Origin: Deferribacter thermophilus
GTDB taxonomy: Bacteria > Chrysiogenota > Deferribacteres > Deferribacterales > Deferribacteraceae
Length of the DNA: 64,000 nucleotides
Direction of reading: 5' to 3'
Assembly: GCF_049472675.1 (NCBI RefSeq)
Contig: NZ_JAPNXM010000001.1
Location: 62,001-126,000, forward strand
The notes under the pieces were generated by a model that was not told the origin of the DNA, ran no database searches, and was given only the letters and a program-made list of their open reading frames with translations. Positions 23,498-32,048 of the stretch are shown here, piece after piece. The position numbers and the translations under genes are program-made. Every line of letters begins with the position of its first letter. Position 1 is the first letter of the stretch.

Positions 23498-24186
23498 AAG
23501 GTGTATATGTCGTTTTAAACTATCCAGATAAGGATACTTTTTATGAAGTAATAAAGTTTTTATTAGATTACGATGGAATAGATTTTATAGAGATAGGTTA
23601 CCCTTTTAATGATCCAGTTGCTGATGGGGCTGTTATTATGGATGCTGTAAATAAAGTTTATGATAAAGTTACTTATAACGATTTGATTAGTATTCTAAAA
23701 CTTATAAACAAAAGTAAAAAAACTTATGTTATGACTTATGCCAATATTGTTTTTAGTTATGGAATAAGCACATTTTCCAAAGAATTTAATTCATTGATAG
23801 ATGGTCTTATAATTGCTGATTTACCAAATAGATTGCATGATTTTTTTTATAGAAATGGTTTAGAGATAGATATTATTCCATTTTTAACACCAACGAGTAG
23901 AGTAAACGATATTTCCTACATTAATGAGTTAAAGGGGGATTTTGTATACTATGTTGGGACAAAGGGAACTACTGGTGTGATGGGGGACTTAGATTTTAAT
24001 AAGGGGAAAGTTAAAGAGATTAAGAAAATTATCAATAAAAAATTGATATACGGTTTTGGGATAAAAACAAAAGAAGATATTAAAAATGTTATGAGTTTTG
24101 CCGATGGTGTAGTTGTAGGAACAGAAATAGTTAAAAGGCAGGGGGATATAGAGAAATTAAAAGATTTTATTAAAAATACATTTTGA
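23494..24186 (+). CDS. trpA: Tryptophan synthase alpha chain
   Basis: Cleaves indole-3-glycerol phosphate to indole, passed to TrpB. 230 residues against about 260-270 in most bacteria: the N-terminal helix is almost absent (starting MKGVYVVLNYPDKDT). The catalytic Glu in DFIEIGYPFNDPVADG and the Asp after it are kept, as is the GTTGVMG phosphate loop, but FSDP has become FNDP and GPxIQ has become GAVIM. Function is probable given its place at the end of the operon. No terminator follows; 31 nt separate it from the next gene. Confidence 0.93.
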   Translation: MKGVYVVLNYPDKDTFYEVIKFLLDYDGIDFIEIGYPFNDPVADGAVIMDAVNKVYDKVTYNDLISILKLINKSKKTYVMTYANIVFSYGISTFSKEFNSLIDGLIIADLPNRLHDFFYRNGLEIDIIPFLTPTSRVNDISYINELKGDFVYYVGTKGTTGVMGDLDFNKGKVKEIKKIINKKLIYGFGIKTKEDIKNVMSFADGVVVGTEIVKRQGDIEKLKDFIKNTF

Positions 24187-24217
24187 TAAAATTTTTATAA
24201 TGTGTTAATCTTTCAGT

Positions 24218-24706
24218 ATGAGAAAATATACATATATAATAATTGGTTTAGTAGTTGTTGTGATATTTTTATATTCTGTAAAGCGTTATGAAGTTTTTTA
24301 TATAGATGCTGATACCAATAAGCTTGTCCCTAAAAAGGTTATCGTTATTAACCCTTTTTTTAGAAAAGATGTTTATGCTTTTTTACTTTTGAATAAATTA
24401 AAGGTTGATATAGGTAATAATATATCTGCAGTTGGTAATTATGTAGATTTTGAAGATGTAAAAATTAAAGGAAATTATTGTGTTGTAAATTTAAAAGTCA
24501 AGAAAGGTTTTATCAATAGCAGTAATAGCGAATACATGCTTTTAAAATCTATTATGAAAACATTAAAATCCTTTGATAATAATATTAAATTATTTAAAAT
24601 AAATGTACAAAATAGTGAAACTGATCTACAAATGGATTATAATTGTGCTATGACTTTAGAGGATAATGAAATAAAAATAGTAGAAGGGAGTTGTAATGAG
24701 AAGTGA
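24218..24706 (+). CDS. GerMN-domain membrane-anchored protein
   Basis: 162 residues with an N-terminal membrane anchor (about 5-21, YIIIGLVVVVIFLYSV) and an extracytoplasmic domain. The stretch VVNLKVKKGFINSSNSEYML ... IMKTLKSFDNNIKLFKINVQ fits the GerMN pattern as I recall it (strand, acidic or polar turn, helix with a leading Ser/Glu, TL). In Bacillus, gerM also precedes rph, which supports the call. A -10-like TATAAT at 24196-24201 has no clear -35. The end overlaps rph by 11 nt. Its role outside sporulation is unknown; an envelope function is likely. Confidence 0.6.
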   Translation: MRKYTYIIIGLVVVVIFLYSVKRYEVFYIDADTNKLVPKKVIVINPFFRKDVYAFLLLNKLKVDIGNNISAVGNYVDFEDVKIKGNYCVVNLKVKKGFINSSNSEYMLLKSIMKTLKSFDNNIKLFKINVQNSETDLQMDYNCAMTLEDNEIKIVEGSCNEK

Positions 24707-25412
24707 TGGCAGAAGAAATGATGAAATGCGCTTAATTAAAATAACCACAGATTATATCAAATATCCAGAAGGTTCTGTCTTAATAGAGTTTGGTGAAACT
24801 AAAGTTATCTGTAATGTGTCAATTACAGAAGGTGTTCCCCCTTTTTTGAAAGGTTCAGGGACAGGCTGGATTACTGCTGAGTATTCGATGCTTCCAAGGG
24901 CAACACATACCAGAAATGTAAGGGAGTCAGTAAAAGGTAAACTTTCTGGTAGAACACAAGAAATTTCAAGGCTTATTGGCAGAGCTATGAGGTCTGTAGT
25001 TGATTTAACACTTTTAGGTGAAAGAACTATTGTTATAGATTGTGATGTAATACAGGCTGATGGTGGGACAAGAACAGCTTCAATTTCTGGAGGTTTTGTA
25101 GCTCTCTATTTAGCACTTGATAAACTTGTAAAGGCATGTGAATTAGAAGAAAACCCTATTAAAAATTTTGTGGCTGCGGTTAGTGTTGGGGTTTTGAATG
25201 ATGAGGTTATTCTGGACTTGAATTATGAAGAAGATTCTACTGCAAAAGTTGATATGAATGTTGTAGCAACAGAAAGTGGTGAGATAATAGAAATTCAAGG
25301 CACAGGTGAAGAAAGCCCTTTTAGCAGAGAAGTTTTAAATAAGATGATTGATTTTGCTTTTATAGGGATAAAAAATATTGTTGAGGCTCAAAAAAGAGCT
25401 TTAGGGTTATGA
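24696..25412 (+). CDS. rph: Ribonuclease PH
   Basis: Phosphorolytic 3'-5' exoribonuclease that trims tRNA 3' ends. 238 residues, standard length, with RSDGRRNDEMR at the start, GTGWITAEYSMLPRATHTR, GKLSGRTQEISRLIGRAMRS (phosphate-binding Arg) and CDVIQADGGTRTASISGGFV. The start lies inside the upstream gene. It overlaps rdgB by 4 nt; rph-rdgB is a very common pair. Confidence 0.97.
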   Translation: MRSDGRRNDEMRLIKITTDYIKYPEGSVLIEFGETKVICNVSITEGVPPFLKGSGTGWITAEYSMLPRATHTRNVRESVKGKLSGRTQEISRLIGRAMRSVVDLTLLGERTIVIDCDVIQADGGTRTASISGGFVALYLALDKLVKACELEENPIKNFVAAVSVGVLNDEVILDLNYEEDSTAKVDMNVVATESGEIIEIQGTGEESPFSREVLNKMIDFAFIGIKNIVEAQKRALGL

Positions 25413-26008
25413 TTGAAAAAATTTTTGTAGCAACATCTAACAAAGGGAAATTAAAAGAGATCAAAGAGATTTTAAAGCCAATAGAAATAATTTCTATTTA
25501 TGATGTATTAAAAAATCCTCCTGATGTAGTTGAGGATGGTAATAGCTTTGAAGAGAATGCAAAAAAGAAAGGGGAGTTATTATCAAGATTTGTTGATGGA
25601 TTTGTAATTGCTGATGATTCTGGGTTAGTAGTTGATGCGCTTGGTGGTAAACCAGGTATTTATTCTGCCAGATATGCTGGTGAAAATGCCACTGATTTGG
25701 ATAATAATCTTAAACTTTTAAATGATTTGAATGGGGTGCCATTTGAACAGCGAGATGCAAAATTTGTCTGTGTTATAGCTTTATGTAAAAGTGGTAAAAC
25801 TATTGAAACCTTTTATGGTGAATATAAAGGGAAGATAGGGTTTGAGCTTAAAGGGGGAAATGGATTTGGGTACGATCCGCTTTTTGTCCTTGATGATGGA
25901 AGAACAATGGCTGAGTTGTCAAGTGATGAAAAGAATAGGATCAGTCATAGAAGGGAAGCTTTGTCTAAATTAAAGAAGTTCTTGGATAATGTTTCTAAAA
26001 ATAGTTAA
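25409..26008 (+). CDS. rdgB: XTP/dITP diphosphatase (RdgB/HAM1)
   Basis: House-cleaning pyrophosphatase removing ITP, dITP and XTP. 199 residues, with FVATSNKGKLKEIKEILKP, FEENAKKKGE, ADDSGLVVDALGGKPGIYSA, GNGFGYDPLFV and ISHRREALSK, the full motif set. ATGA overlap with rph. Its last 20 nt are also the start of the next gene in another frame. Confidence 0.97.
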   Translation: MIEKIFVATSNKGKLKEIKEILKPIEIISIYDVLKNPPDVVEDGNSFEENAKKKGELLSRFVDGFVIADDSGLVVDALGGKPGIYSARYAGENATDLDNNLKLLNDLNGVPFEQRDAKFVCVIALCKSGKTIETFYGEYKGKIGFELKGGNGFGYDPLFVLDDGRTMAELSSDEKNRISHRREALSKLKKFLDNVSKNS

Positions 26009-27800
26009 TAGAGCGTTATTATTTTTATTATTAATTGTAGTTGCTTTAATTTTTGTTCGTCAGTTGAACGATTTTTATAAAAAATATTTGATAAGCTTAA
26101 TTGAATTGCCAAATTTAGAAATTAATAACATTGAAAAAACTACTTATTTAAAAGTTTATTCGAAAAATGGGGATCTGATTTTTTCTCAATATAACAATTT
26201 TGGTGGATTAATTGATTTAAATACCGATTTTGATAACTTTGAAAAACTTTATGATTATTTTTATAAAATAACAAATGAAGACTATCACATTAAAAAACTC
26301 TGGGAAGAGTTTTATCAAAAAGTATCAAATAAAATAATTGATAAAAAATATGAAGAATATTTAAAAAAATTTTATTATCAAAAAGTTATAAATAAATATG
26401 GATTGATAGATTTTTATAATGTTATAGCTAATAATTTTCATTTCAACAATAATATTAAGGGGATAAATGGGTTATCATTCTATTTATTTGGACAAAATTT
26501 TGCTGATTTAGAATATAAAGAAAAGGTTTTTTTGCTTTTAGCTGTCTTGTTTGATTATGATAATCCAGTAAGGCATTTTAGTTATTTAGAAAAACTTTCT
26601 ACAAAATTTACAGGTGATGAAAGGCTATTAAGATTTAAGTATCCGAAAACTTATATAAAATATAACGATTATGTAGAGGGAGTTTTAAAAGAACTCAAAA
26701 GTTTTAATATAGATTATAAAAATCAAAATATTGTTGTTTATTCTAATTTGGATGAAGTAGTCTATCAAAATGTAAAAAAAATTATCAAGGATCATTTGTA
26801 TAATTATGATGGGATAGAGGCTTCGGCTGTTGTCATAAATTATAATGAGAACATAGTCATAACTACCATTGGTACTATTAATAACGATTTTTCAAAAAAT
26901 AGAGCAATTTTTGAAAAGAGGGAAGTCGGATCTGTATTTAAGCCAATTACCTATTTAACTGCATTTACAAAGGGGGTAAGACCATCTTATGTAATGGAAG
27001 ATAAGCCATATATTTTTAATGAAGGAAGATTTTTATACAGACCAAAAAATTTTAAAGATTTTTACATGGGAAAAACTAACATTAGAAATGGTCTTATTTA
27101 TTCGTTGAATAATTTAACAATAAAACTTGCTGAAAAGGTTGGTCTAAAAAAGGTTGCATATTTGGCAAATAAAATAGGTTTTGAAGATATAAAACCCTTT
27201 TATGCTATGCCGCTTGGCTCTATTCCTCAGGCACCTTTTACAGTGGCTAAGGCTTTTGGAGTGATAGCAAATTATGGGCAAAAATGTAATGTGAGTTTTA
27301 TAAATAAAATTCAAATTAATGGTGTTGAATATAAAAATGATAAAAGGTGTGTTAGGGTGGTTGATGAGAAATCTGCTTATCAAACATTATTTTTGATGAA
27401 AAAAGTGGTTAGATACGGCACTGCTCGAGGTGCTGGATTAATTCCTGGGACTGCTGGTAAAACTGGGACGAGTAATGATAGCAAAGATTGTTGGTTTGTA
27501 GCTATATTTCCACCATTTGTAGTGGTTTTATGGGTCGGTTATGATGATTATAGGACAATAGATGAAGATGCTACAGGTGGGAGCATATCTGCTCCCATCG
27601 TTGCAAAAATTGAAAAATATTTATTGAAAGGGGGTAAAAAAGTTAACTTTAAAGTTCCTAAAGGTATAGTATTAAGAAAGGTTGTTAAAAATGAAGATAT
27701 ATTGTATAGTGAAGGTTGTGGAAGCTATTATTATGAAATGTTAAAAGAGGATAATCTTCCTAAAAGTTGTGATGATTTGAATTTTGCTAAAAAGGAGTAG
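25989..27800 (+). CDS. Penicillin-binding protein with degenerate glycosyltransferase region
   Basis: Peptidoglycan transpeptidase: S315 in SVFKP, S372-L-N374, and K491-T-G-T-S give the complete acyl-serine triad. One N-terminal membrane segment (about 7-24). The region between the anchor and transpeptidase (about 50-200) lines up with a GT51 glycosyltransferase: a YSKNGDLI strand, an ED pair at 97-98 (NEDYHIKKLW), and a tail with GINGLSFYLFGQNFADLEYK like the YFGK/LTLAE block. The GGSTITQQ motif and the RK..E block are missing and the region is much shortened, so polymerase activity is unlikely. 603 residues. It starts 20 nt inside rdgB; aroK follows after 3 nt. Confidence 0.85.
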   Translation: MFLKIVNRALLFLLLIVVALIFVRQLNDFYKKYLISLIELPNLEINNIEKTTYLKVYSKNGDLIFSQYNNFGGLIDLNTDFDNFEKLYDYFYKITNEDYHIKKLWEEFYQKVSNKIIDKKYEEYLKKFYYQKVINKYGLIDFYNVIANNFHFNNNIKGINGLSFYLFGQNFADLEYKEKVFLLLAVLFDYDNPVRHFSYLEKLSTKFTGDERLLRFKYPKTYIKYNDYVEGVLKELKSFNIDYKNQNIVVYSNLDEVVYQNVKKIIKDHLYNYDGIEASAVVINYNENIVITTIGTINNDFSKNRAIFEKREVGSVFKPITYLTAFTKGVRPSYVMEDKPYIFNEGRFLYRPKNFKDFYMGKTNIRNGLIYSLNNLTIKLAEKVGLKKVAYLANKIGFEDIKPFYAMPLGSIPQAPFTVAKAFGVIANYGQKCNVSFINKIQINGVEYKNDKRCVRVVDEKSAYQTLFLMKKVVRYGTARGAGLIPGTAGKTGTSNDSKDCWFVAIFPPFVVVLWVGYDDYRTIDEDATGGSISAPIVAKIEKYLLKGGKKVNFKVPKGIVLRKVVKNEDILYSEGCGSYYYEMLKEDNLPKSCDDLNFAKKE

Positions 27801-27803
27801 AAA

Positions 27804-28304
27804 ATGAATATATATTTAATAGGTTTCATGGGTACAGGGAAAACCACAGTGGGTAAGCTGCTCGCAGAAAGGTTGAATAAAAGGTTTAGTGATTTGGATG
27901 ATTTAATAGTTCAAAAAGCTGAAAAATCTATTGCTGATATATTTCGTGAGGATGGGGAAGAGGAATTTAGAAGATTAGAAACAGAAGTATTAAAAACGGT
28001 TAATGAGCTTGATGATTATGTCATAGCTACTGGTGGAGGGGTATTAACTACAGGGGGTAATTATGAAATAATGAAAAGTAATGGGGTATTAATAACTTTA
28101 GCTGCAAGTCCAGAGGCAATTTATGAAAGGTTAAAGAATGATAATACAAGGCCACTTTTAGTGGTTGATAATGTGTTGGATGAGATAAAAAGGCTTTTAT
28201 TTGAAAGAGCACCTTTATATATAAAAGCTGATTATATTGTAGATACTACTGAAAGAGCGGTTGAAGAGATTGTAGAAGAAATTATAGGGTATTTAAATGA
28301 TTAA
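27804..28304 (+). CDS. aroK: Shikimate kinase
   Basis: Phosphorylates shikimate on the way to chorismate. 166 residues, with Walker A GFMGTGKTTVG (about 7-17), the shikimate-binding SDLDDLIV (Asp about 34), FRRLETEV, ATGGGVLT and the lid Arg in NDTRPLL (TRPLL at about 110). Typical length. It overlaps aroB by 8 nt, the common aroK-aroB arrangement. Confidence 0.96.
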   Translation: MNIYLIGFMGTGKTTVGKLLAERLNKRFSDLDDLIVQKAEKSIADIFREDGEEEFRRLETEVLKTVNELDDYVIATGGGVLTTGGNYEIMKSNGVLITLAASPEAIYERLKNDNTRPLLVVDNVLDEIKRLLFERAPLYIKADYIVDTTERAVEEIVEEIIGYLND

Positions 28305-29349
28305 AAAGCTTTTGGTTGATTTGGCAAAATCTATTGATAACTCCTATTTTATCAATTTTGAGCCCTTTGTTTGCAAATATGATAATGCATATTATCTAAT
28401 CGATTCTAATGTTTATGATTTGCATAAAGATAGATTTCGTAATGTGGAAAATTTTTATATTTTTAAATCAAGTGAAGAGAATAAAATTTTTGATAGTGTA
28501 ATAGATATTTTAAAGTGGTTAAGAGATAAGGGTTGCAAAAGAGACTCTACTTTAGTGGTTGTAGGTGGTGGTGTTGTTGGGGATGTTGGTGGGTTTGTTT
28601 CTGCAATTTATATGAGAGGTATTAATTTTATCCAGGTTCCTACGAGCTTGTTGGCAATGGTTGATAGCAGTATAGGTGGGAAAACTGGGATAAATTTTTC
28701 AGATACCAAGAATTTGGTAGGTGCTTTTAAACAGCCAGTTGAGGTGATAATTGATGTGACATTTCTGGATACACTACCCTTTGATGAATACAAAAATGGT
28801 CTTGCAGAAGTGGTAAAATATGGCTTAATGTTTGATAAAGAGTTTTGTGAGTTTTTAATAAAAAATAAAGATTGTATTTTGAATAAAGCTTCAAATTATA
28901 AATTAGTTGAGATGATTTATAGGTGTTGTGAGTTAAAAGCCTATGTTGTTAAAGAGGATGAATTTGAACATGGTATCAGAAAATTTTTAAACTTTGGTCA
29001 TACAATTGGGCATGCGATTGAAATTGATTCTAATCATACTATAAAGCACGGTTTTGCTGTTGCCATAGGTATGTTTATAGAATCATTAATCGGTATGGAG
29101 CTTGGTGTGGTAGACAAAGATACTGTTGATTATACAAAAAATTTATTGGAATGTTACGATTTTAATACTTTTTACAAAGCTGCAAATGATAGTAGATTTT
29201 TAGAGGCACTAAAAGGTGATAAGAAGATAGAAAAGGATGGATTAGTCCTTTCCTTGACTAATCCTATTGGCACTGGTAAAATAGTAAAAGGGGTTGATTT
29301 TGAAAAGTTGCAGAAAATACTTTTAAAGTATGGAGTTTTAAATGGATGA
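28297..29349 (+). CDS. aroB: 3-dehydroquinate synthase
   Basis: NAD- and metal-dependent cyclisation of DAHP to 3-dehydroquinate. 350 residues, with the NAD-binding VVVGGGVVGDVGGFVSAIYM, the core QVPTSLLAMVDSSIGGKTGI, NGLAEVVKYGLM, and metal ligands in NFGHTIGHAIE and KHGFAVAIGM. The end overlaps the TPR gene by 8 nt. Confidence 0.97.
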   Translation: MIKKLLVDLAKSIDNSYFINFEPFVCKYDNAYYLIDSNVYDLHKDRFRNVENFYIFKSSEENKIFDSVIDILKWLRDKGCKRDSTLVVVGGGVVGDVGGFVSAIYMRGINFIQVPTSLLAMVDSSIGGKTGINFSDTKNLVGAFKQPVEVIIDVTFLDTLPFDEYKNGLAEVVKYGLMFDKEFCEFLIKNKDCILNKASNYKLVEMIYRCCELKAYVVKEDEFEHGIRKFLNFGHTIGHAIEIDSNHTIKHGFAVAIGMFIESLIGMELGVVDKDTVDYTKNLLECYDFNTFYKAANDSRFLEALKGDKKIEKDGLVLSLTNPIGTGKIVKGVDFEKLQKILLKYGVLNG

Positions 29350-30184
29350 AAAAATTAAAGCTAGATACCTTAAAGATATCGAATATTTTTCAAAAAAGTT
29401 AGAAGAAAATCCTGACTCAAAAGTTTTTATGCCTTTAGCTATTGCTTATTTAAAGTTGGGAAAATATGATGAGGTAATTGATGTATGTATAAAAGGGTTA
29501 GATAAAAATCCAAACTATTTAGCTGCAAAAACTGTTTTGGCACAGGCATATTTAGAAAAGGGGCTTATTAACGAGGCTAAAGCATTACTGGTTGAAGTTG
29601 CAACAATTGATAAAAATAATTATCGAGCTAATAAATTATTAGGTGACATATATAGGGCTGAAAATAATTTAGAAAAAGCTTTGTTTCATTATAGATCTGC
29701 TTATGTGGTGAGTCCTGAAGATAACGATTTAAAAGAATTAATAGAAGAGTTTGCTGAAAAGATAGATGCTGTACCAAAAACTGAAGAAGAGTTAGAGGAG
29801 ATTGAAAAGCTTGCTGAAACTGCTAAAGAGGTTACGGAAGATCTAGGAGAAGAATTTTCTAATGTGGATGAGTTAACTCAAAAAGAAGAGGCGGTTAGTG
29901 AATTTGAAGTGGTAAAAGTTGAGGAAACAGAATCGGTAAAAGAGGATGAGGAAGTAGAGCTTGCAGAGGATTTAGAAGAAGGTAAAGAGTTATCTGATAG
30001 GAAAGAAGATGAAGAATCCATTGATGATTTATTGGATGAAAGTCTCAAAATAGAGACTGAAATAGATGAAGGTGAGGCCATTAAAGAGGAGCAAAAAATA
30101 GATAGTAAAAATGCAAAAATTGTTGAAGAGTTAGAAAAGTGGTTGGATAATATCAGAAAAGTTAAGGAAAGTAGAAGTGTTTAA
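29342..30184 (+). CDS. TPR protein with acidic C-terminal tail
   Basis: 280 residues. Residues about 1-145 make three to four TPR units (AIAYLKLGKYDEVIDVCIKG, TVLAQAYLEKGLINEAKALL, KLLGDIYRAENNLEKALFHY). Residues about 150-255 are strongly acidic, mostly Glu/Asp/Val/Ser, and probably disordered; a short basic helix ends the protein. No signal peptide, so cytoplasmic. Co-translated with aroB (8 nt overlap) and the Roadblock-like gene (8 nt overlap). TPR plus Roadblock suggests a small scaffold or G-protein regulator module; the partner is not in the window. Confidence 0.75.
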   Translation: MDEKIKARYLKDIEYFSKKLEENPDSKVFMPLAIAYLKLGKYDEVIDVCIKGLDKNPNYLAAKTVLAQAYLEKGLINEAKALLVEVATIDKNNYRANKLLGDIYRAENNLEKALFHYRSAYVVSPEDNDLKELIEEFAEKIDAVPKTEEELEEIEKLAETAKEVTEDLGEEFSNVDELTQKEEAVSEFEVVKVEETESVKEDEEVELAEDLEEGKELSDRKEDEESIDDLLDESLKIETEIDEGEAIKEEQKIDSKNAKIVEELEKWLDNIRKVKESRSV

Positions 30185-30536
30185 AAATATTATAAATAAA
30201 ATATTTGATGCAGTTGATGGGTTAAAGTTATTCGCTATTTTTGATAAAGATGGGATTATTGTGGATAAGGTGGAAGTTTCTGATAGAACAGCTGAAGAAT
30301 TGGCAGCTGAGTTTTCTTCGGTTCTCAGATATATTGATAAGGTGACTACATATCTAATTACTGGTAAAATGCAAAAAATGCTTATCGATTGTGGCGAAGA
30401 AATATTTTATCTTCACAAGTTAAATAATTTCTATTATATAGTAGCTCTTCTTGATAGAAATGCTATTATAGGTAAGCTGAAGTTTTATATAAAATATTTT
30501 GAAAGAGATTTCAAAAGAGAGTTTGAGATTGATTAG
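30177..30536 (+). CDS. Roadblock/LC7-like small protein
   Basis: 119 residues, starting at GTG 30177 inside the preceding gene. The pattern LKLFAIFDKDGIIVDKVEVS followed by a helix (AEELAAEFSSVLRYI), a strand-turn with LIDCGEEIFYLHKL and YYIVALLDRNAIIGKLKFYI is the longin-like Roadblock/LC7 fold as seen in MglB-type proteins. MglB is a GTPase-activating protein of MglA, but no MglA-like GTPase gene is in the window. The call is by fold pattern and is moderately secure. Confidence 0.65.
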   Translation: MFKNIINKIFDAVDGLKLFAIFDKDGIIVDKVEVSDRTAEELAAEFSSVLRYIDKVTTYLITGKMQKMLIDCGEEIFYLHKLNNFYYIVALLDRNAIIGKLKFYIKYFERDFKREFEID

Positions 30537-30978
30537 ATTAGCGGTAATTAATGGACCAAATTTAAACCTTTTAGGTAAAAGAGAAAAAAGTATTTATGGT
30601 ATTTTAAGTTACAATGATCTTGTTGATATGATCCAAAATTATGCAAAAAGTAAAAGTATCGAAGTAGAGATATTTCAATCAAATAGTGAAGGTGAGATTA
30701 TCGATAAAATTCACCAGTTTGGTGAGTATGTTGATGGTTTTGTGATTAATGCAGCGGGGTTGACCCATACAAGTGTCGCTATAAGAGATGCTTTATTGGG
30801 AGTTAATAAGCCGTTTATAGAGGTTCATATCAGCAATATATTTTCAAGAGAAGAATTTAGACACAAATCATATTTATCAGATAAAGCTATCGGGGTTATT
30901 ACAGGTCTTGGAGTATATTCTTATATTTATGCAATTGATTATTTTACTACCTATTTGAAAGGTGAGGAAACATTTTGA
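30529..30978 (+). CDS. aroQ: 3-dehydroquinate dehydratase, type II
   Basis: Third shikimate-pathway step. 149 residues, with RLAVINGPNLNLLGKREKSIYG (Arg and Tyr of the mobile loop), FQSNSEGEIID, VINAAGLTHTSVAIRDAL and EVHISNIFSREEFR (catalytic His). I chose TTG 30529: GAGAG ends 7 nt before it and the family normally starts right at this point; TTG 30523 and 30499 are in frame too. It overlaps the Roadblock-like gene by 8 nt. Completes the aroK-aroB-aroQ set in this operon. Confidence 0.95.
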   Translation: MIRLAVINGPNLNLLGKREKSIYGILSYNDLVDMIQNYAKSKSIEVEIFQSNSEGEIIDKIHQFGEYVDGFVINAAGLTHTSVAIRDALLGVNKPFIEVHISNIFSREEFRHKSYLSDKAIGVITGLGVYSYIYAIDYFTTYLKGEETF

Positions 30979-32036
30979 GAAAAAATAGAATTTTAAAACT
31001 TAGGGGTTATCTCGAAAGAGAGGGGTATTTCCCCTATTTTATAAGTGATTTATCAAATATTTATTATTTATCAGGTTTTACTGGGAGTACTGCTTATTTA
31101 ATAATCACAGAAAATGAAAATATATTTGTTACTGATTTCAGGTATGATTTGCAGTCAAAAAAAGAGGTTAGTAAAGATTTTAATATAGTTGTAGGAAATA
31201 ATTACAATGAAATGTTTAAAAAGTTATTATCTGATTTTGATAAAGTTTTTATAGAGCCATCTGGAGATTTAACTACTTTTATTTCTTTGCAAAACTTAAA
31301 TAAGGAAGTTTTAGTTGCATCTAATGATTATGTAAAAGAATTAAGGATGATTAAAGATCAGGATGAAATTTTGGCAATTAAAGAAGCATATTTGATTGCA
31401 GAGGAATCATTTTTAGGTGTTTTAAAGAGTGGTTTTTTTAATAAAACTGAAAGGGAAGTGGCAGGTTATTTAGAATATTTAATGAAAATTAATGGTTCAA
31501 GAAAACCAAGTTTTGATTCCATCATTGCATCAGGGTTTAGGGGTGCTTTACCTCACGGAGTTGCAAGTGAGAAAATAATTAACGAAAATGAACCAGTAAT
31601 CGTAGATTTTGGATGTAAAATTCAGTATTGTAGTGATATAACAAGGGTCATTTATAATGGAGATGATAAGCATATATTAAATATAATTGAAATTGTCAAA
31701 AGTGCTTTAATGTATGCTAAAGAAGCTGTGAAGCCAGGAGTAAAGTGTAAGGAAGTGGACAAAGTTGCAAGAGATTATATCGCAAGCAAAGGTTTTGGTG
31801 ATTTTTTTAATCATGGACTGGGGCATGGTGTAGGTATAGATGTGCATGAAAAACCATCTTTTAATCCAAGAGATGAAACAGTTTTACAAGAAGGTATGGT
31901 AATGACTATTGAGCCTGGGATATATTTTGAAAATGAATTCGGTGTTAGATTAGAGGATACTGTTTTAGTTACTAAAGATGGGTGTATTACTTTAAATGAA
32001 AAATTAAAAGATTATGTTTATAAAATACAAAATTAG
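30975..32036 (+). CDS. Xaa-Pro aminopeptidase, M24 family
   Basis: Di-metal peptidase removing N-terminal residues before proline. 353 residues: an N-terminal creatinase-like domain (1-125) and a pita-bread domain with ligands in IVDFGCKI (Asp), SDITR (Asp), HGLGHGVG (His), TIEPGIY (Glu) and RLEDTVLV (Glu). It starts at TTG 30975, with GGTGAGG upstream; the TTG overlaps the aroQ stop. efp follows after 12 nt, an arrangement also common in Bacillus (yqhT-efp), where this protein is YqhT. Confidence 0.93.
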   Translation: MRKNRILKLRGYLEREGYFPYFISDLSNIYYLSGFTGSTAYLIITENENIFVTDFRYDLQSKKEVSKDFNIVVGNNYNEMFKKLLSDFDKVFIEPSGDLTTFISLQNLNKEVLVASNDYVKELRMIKDQDEILAIKEAYLIAEESFLGVLKSGFFNKTEREVAGYLEYLMKINGSRKPSFDSIIASGFRGALPHGVASEKIINENEPVIVDFGCKIQYCSDITRVIYNGDDKHILNIIEIVKSALMYAKEAVKPGVKCKEVDKVARDYIASKGFGDFFNHGLGHGVGIDVHEKPSFNPRDETVLQEGMVMTIEPGIYFENEFGVRLEDTVLVTKDGCITLNEKLKDYVYKIQN

Positions 32037-32048
32037 GAGAGGTGAATA

